Source of the DNA: JAKJGV01 sp964617565
Lineage (GTDB): Bacteria > Verrucomicrobiota > Kiritimatiellia > CAIQIC01 > JAGNIJ01
Direction of reading: 5' to 3'
NCBI GenBank assembly: GCA_964617565.1
Contig: CAZTYH010000013.1
Location: 1 to 52,834, forward strand
Length of the DNA: 52,834 bases
Below, in pieces: positions 49,932 to 52,834 of the stretch. Position 1 is the first letter of the stretch; each line of letters opens with the position of its first letter. The notes under the pieces were generated by a model. The model worked only from the letters and a program-made list of their open reading frames with translations. It made no database searches and was not told where the DNA came from. A program made the translations under genes and the position numbers.

Positions 49932-51968
49932 CTACTCCAACTCTCCATTCCGAATGGTAAACACTTGAAGTGTACCGGCAATCGGCTGGCCGGCAAAAAG
50001 AAAGCCCGGCTGAAGCGCCCGTTCCAGCTTGGTGTCCCGCTTGATCCACGGCGGCAGTGAATCCGGGCGGATCAGCATTCGTCCCGCCAATGAAGCTTGT
50101 GCGCCGCTCTCGCTACGTGCTCCGTGTTTTACATAATAGAACATCCCGACTAGGCTGGGCGATGGCGGCAGGACAACGTGTGTAATTTCCCGATCCTGCG
50201 CAATTCGCAATGCTTTCTGGTCGTCATCCGTCGCAAAAAAGTCCACGGTGTCGCGCAATCCATCCAAGTTTTCCCAGTAGTACGACGCGACACACGGTAT
50301 TCCTCCGTAGTAGTGCAAACGAGCCGCCAAGTGTGGACCGGCCATAACGCGAATGGTGTGATTGGTGTCCATAGCCCCGAGCTTCTCCGCGAACTGGCGC
50401 TGGAGGATGGGAGCAATCAATTCACCCATTGGCTCCCGGGAAATGTCACGAAAAACAATATCTTTTAGATGCAGGTTGAGGAAATAAACCGACTGCCCGG
50501 CAATTACGAGGACAAGTGGATAGAACCAAAAAGCCACACGGCCATCTTGCTTCTGATGCCGCCAGAAGATAACCAGCATAAACACGGCAAGTAAAAGACT
50601 GGAAACCGCAAAGAAATTCATCCAACGAATCTGCCACAAGGTTAGTAATGCATAGGCCAGCGCCGGTAAAAACGTCATCCAGAGAGCCGCCCATTCCTGC
50701 AGCGTTGTCTTCTTCTCGCTCACTAGAAAAGGAGCGAGCACAACAAAAAAAGGCAGCACGCCGAAGTCTTTGAATGCATTTATCCAAAAGGCACCCAGAT
50801 AGGCTGTCCGATAGGGACGAAATTCATCAATGTATTCATGAAGACGCTGCATCAGTGGATCGCGCATGGCGTGCCAGTGGGAGGGACCGAAGAGTAGCAG
50901 AAGGGGAAGCAATACAGCTCCCACGCTGAACAAGCAAAGCAACCAGCGGTTCGGCAGCTTCCCTTGGGTCTTGCTTGCAGACAACCGAACCAACGCTTCG
51001 CCGAAACAAAACCAGGAAACAGCATAAAGTGGGTTGTTCACTTCCAATCTCATTCCGGGGAATGAAGGCGCATACTCGATGAAATAGAAAAAAATCGAAG
51101 TGAGAGATCCGGCCACTGCCCAGGAACGCCACAGATAAGGAGCATAGGTTGTTTTGCCGCCTTGCTCCGCGGAAAGCCGGGAGGGCATGAAAAACATCAA
51201 AAGAACGGCGCCTGCCGCGAACAGGCCTATTCCGAAAAGTTGAACGGTTGCGCCTGTCCAGACGCCAAGTCCGCCCAAAATCCCGGAAGCGATAAAGAAA
51301 TGCCGCGCATCTTTTGCGTTGGGTAACTCGAAACTTCGGAACCAAGCGTGTGCGGTTGCCGTGGTTTTATCCGGGGAGCGTACCCATCCCATACCCCCGA
51401 GAATCAGGCAGAGCAAGCTGGAAACCACGAAAGCAATGTGCAGGCCATGGTGGTCGGGGCGCATAGGGTGAAAAGACCAGCCTATAGACAGAAGTGTTGT
51501 CAGGTTGAGCATCCAAGTCAGGGAGGGGACAAGGCCCATCCGCTTGAACAGCAAGATGCCTGTGCCCAGAATCAGAAAGAAATATTGCAACGGGCCGATC
51601 CAAACGGCGGCGCTTTCGATAGATAAAGACAGACTCTCGCTCGAACCAAGGTGGTGAACCCATCCTGTCAATAGCAGCAGCCAGGAGACCGATTGGCTCC
51701 AGTGAACGGAACGTCCACTCGGCGGATTGTCAAAACAGGTGTGCCGGATGCGCCATTTTCTTGTTTCCGCCATTTCGCGTGCATAGCCGATCCAGTAGTA
51801 GGCATCATTGTCCAAAAAGATGCTTGATGTGGACGGAGGAGTCGCGCAGAGAGAAACAAACTGCGATTCATAATGCCGAATCGCCGTTCCCCATCTGTGC
51901 GCGCTGAAAGCCAAATAAGCCGTAATCGCTGCCAACACCAAGGCAAAGATCAGGCGGTGTTTATTCAC
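49932..51968 (-). CDS. STT3-like (oligosaccharyltransferase-type) GT-C membrane protein
   Basis: A 678-residue protein with about 12 membrane helices. In the first periplasmic loop it has FLDNDAYYWIGYAREM (D53-N-D55), matching the D-x-D of STT3/AglB/PglB, then NPPSGRSVHWSQSVSWLL near 81-98. A second acidic motif, MRPDHHGLH (D172, H173, H174), resembles the DHHxxE motif, although the final Glu is His here. The C-terminal soluble part (about 510-678) contains VASYYWENLDGLRDTVDFF. It could attach glycans to proteins or another acceptor; a WWDYG-type motif is not seen, so it may be a divergent branch. The start is a GTG with AAGGGGG ten bases upstream. It lies just behind a terminator hairpin. 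Confidence 0.65.
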   Translation of the reverse strand: MNKHRLIFALVLAAITAYLAFSAHRWGTAIRHYESQFVSLCATPPSTSSIFLDNDAYYWIGYAREMAETRKWRIRHTCFDNPPSGRSVHWSQSVSWLLLLTGWVHHLGSSESLSLSIESAAVWIGPLQYFFLILGTGILLFKRMGLVPSLTWMLNLTTLLSIGWSFHPMRPDHHGLHIAFVVSSLLCLILGGMGWVRSPDKTTATAHAWFRSFELPNAKDARHFFIASGILGGLGVWTGATVQLFGIGLFAAGAVLLMFFMPSRLSAEQGGKTTYAPYLWRSWAVAGSLTSIFFYFIEYAPSFPGMRLEVNNPLYAVSWFCFGEALVRLSASKTQGKLPNRWLLCLFSVGAVLLPLLLLFGPSHWHAMRDPLMQRLHEYIDEFRPYRTAYLGAFWINAFKDFGVLPFFVVLAPFLVSEKKTTLQEWAALWMTFLPALAYALLTLWQIRWMNFFAVSSLLLAVFMLVIFWRHQKQDGRVAFWFYPLVLVIAGQSVYFLNLHLKDIVFRDISREPMGELIAPILQRQFAEKLGAMDTNHTIRVMAGPHLAARLHYYGGIPCVASYYWENLDGLRDTVDFFATDDDQKALRIAQDREITHVVLPPSPSLVGMFYYVKHGARSESGAQASLAGRMLIRPDSLPPWIKRDTKLERALQPGFLFAGQPIAGTLQVFTIRNGELE

Positions 51969-51988
51969 GGCAAGAAAACCCCCTTAAT

Positions 51989-52020
51989 AAAAAAGGAGCG
52001 CCTTAGGGCGCTCCTTTTTT
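51989..52020 (-). terminator. Bidirectional terminator downstream of the PEP-CTERM gene
   Basis: AAAAAAGGAGCGCC and GGGCGCTCCTTTTTT form a stem with a short loop. The flanking A and T runs make it functional on either strand. It ends the minus-strand PEP-CTERM transcript, yet the next minus-strand gene starts only 20 bases further on. Confidence 0.9.
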
Positions 52021-52038
52021 TTAAACACAGGCTTTTAA

Positions 52039-52707
52039 TCAAGCATGTCGCCGTCGCGCAAAGCGCATAACACCCAGCCCACCGAGAAGCATAAGGCCGA
52101 GTACGCTCGGTTCCGGTATCACGGTGCCATATACTTGCAGGCCGGAATCGCCGATATATCCCCAGCCGCCTGTCGTGGTCTGGCCGCTTGCATACATTCT
52201 GAGTGTTACATCCGTGCCGGCCGCGATGCCCTGAAGCGCGGGAGTGCCAGAGAGGTCCCACGTTACAGATCCATTGCCGATCCGGAATTGAGAACTGCCG
52301 ATCAGCGTTAAATTGACGCCTCCGTCAAAACTATATGCCCACTGCATCTCAACCCCGTGGTTGGCGGAAAACGATGTAGTTCCGGCAAACACGGCTGTAA
52401 TGCTGGATAGCGACAGGCCGTAACCATTCGCCGCAGACAGGAAGACTTGAAAGTAGTCCGTATTGGCGGTATCAATGCCGTTGTTCTGGAATCCAGTTGT
52501 GCGGAACGAACTCGCGCCCGCACTGGTTCCCGCGCCCGCACCGCGCGTCAGATCGTTGTAAGCCCCCCCGGTGTCCAGATTGGGGATAATTGTGTCAGCG
52601 ACTTGAGACACAATTAAGCTATTTACAAAATCCCACTCTAAGAGCAAATCCGCACCTGCAGTCGCAGCCAGACCGAGAACCATCAATGCAACCAACAGCT
52701 TCTTCAT
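52039..52707 (-). CDS. PEP-CTERM sorting-signal surface protein
   Basis: A 222-residue exported protein: signal peptide (1-19, ending ATAGA), a Gly/Ser/Thr-rich beta-sandwich-like body starting LLLEWDFVN, and a C-terminal PEP-CTERM tripartite tail (IPEPSVLGLMLLGGLGVMRF, then ARRRHA). The tail has the Pro-Glu-Pro motif, a hydrophobic helix and an arginine-rich end. Exosortase removes such tails during surface display; the exosortase gene is not in the window. GGGAGG lies six bases before the ATG. PEP-CTERM proteins are often heavily glycosylated and found with envelope polysaccharide genes, which fits the STT3-like and GT-C neighbours, though the body's function is unknown. It has its own terminator. 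Confidence 0.88.
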   Translation of the reverse strand: MKKLLVALMVLGLAATAGADLLLEWDFVNSLIVSQVADTIIPNLDTGGAYNDLTRGAGAGTSAGASSFRTTGFQNNGIDTANTDYFQVFLSAANGYGLSLSSITAVFAGTTSFSANHGVEMQWAYSFDGGVNLTLIGSSQFRIGNGSVTWDLSGTPALQGIAAGTDVTLRMYASGQTTTGGWGYIGDSGLQVYGTVIPEPSVLGLMLLGGLGVMRFARRRHA

Positions 52708-52834
52708 CCGAACCTCCCTCTTGGGTTAAGACTCCACTATAGAGCGATTCCGCAGTTTACTCGTATAAGAATAGGTGGAGGGGAGGGGGGTGTAAAGGCT
52801 TTTTTTGGTAAAAATCCCGTGAAAATGGTGTTTG

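Overview
The window looks like part of a scaffolded metagenome-derived genome of a GC-rich, Gram-negative bacterium of the PVC superphylum, most plausibly Kiritimatiellota or Verrucomicrobiota. The signs are a PEP-CTERM surface protein, an outer-membrane secretin, a very large TSP3/LamG protein with a C-terminal domain of the kind common in those phyla, and tandem GT-C/TPR membrane proteins. This placement is inferred from gene content; there is no marker gene to prove it. Three runs of exactly 100 N (16030-16129, 30769-30868, 35896-35995) are assembly gaps, two of them inside repetitive protein modules.

Left part (1-14060), mostly housekeeping: the 3' end of rsmE, a polytopic membrane protein, a flavin reductase-like protein, a three-domain LplT-PlsC-acyl-ACP synthetase (aas), a polyprenyl-phosphate GT2, a CPBP protease, mtnA, thiL, a PaaX-like regulator with a striking palindromic operator candidate, and a tightly overlapping set pyrK-pyrD-unknown-pgpA.

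Middle part (14202-42267), a type IV pilus / type II secretion-like locus: a PilP/GspC-like protein on the minus strand, then divergently three pseudopilins resembling PilV, PilW and PilX, ending at a strong terminator. A second run follows: pilM-pilN-pilO-lipoprotein-giant protein (about 5,400 residues, 16.2 kb)-secretin-degenerate hybrid histidine kinase. The giant protein occupies the slot where pilP stands in a canonical pilMNOPQ operon. It carries two von Willebrand A domains, which invites comparison with the PilY1 tip adhesin that accompanies PilVWX elsewhere. No assembly ATPase, platform protein or prepilin peptidase is in the window. I consider this the most interesting system here: a pilus-like secretion apparatus built around a giant, modular, calcium-binding surface protein.

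Right part (42281-52834): a perfect 363-bp tandem duplication carrying two identical GIY-YIG endonuclease genes abuts a tRNA-His gene. Then comes a protein-glycosylation-like island: a GT2, three tandem paralogous GT-C/TPR membrane proteins, and, convergently, an STT3-like membrane protein and a PEP-CTERM protein. A family of palindromes (TTTTCCAAT-n-ATTGGAAAA) recurs at the glycosylation genes and at the aas/GT2 divergent promoter. At three loci the elements are spaced 31 bp centre to centre, and at two the gene's ATG lies inside the palindrome.
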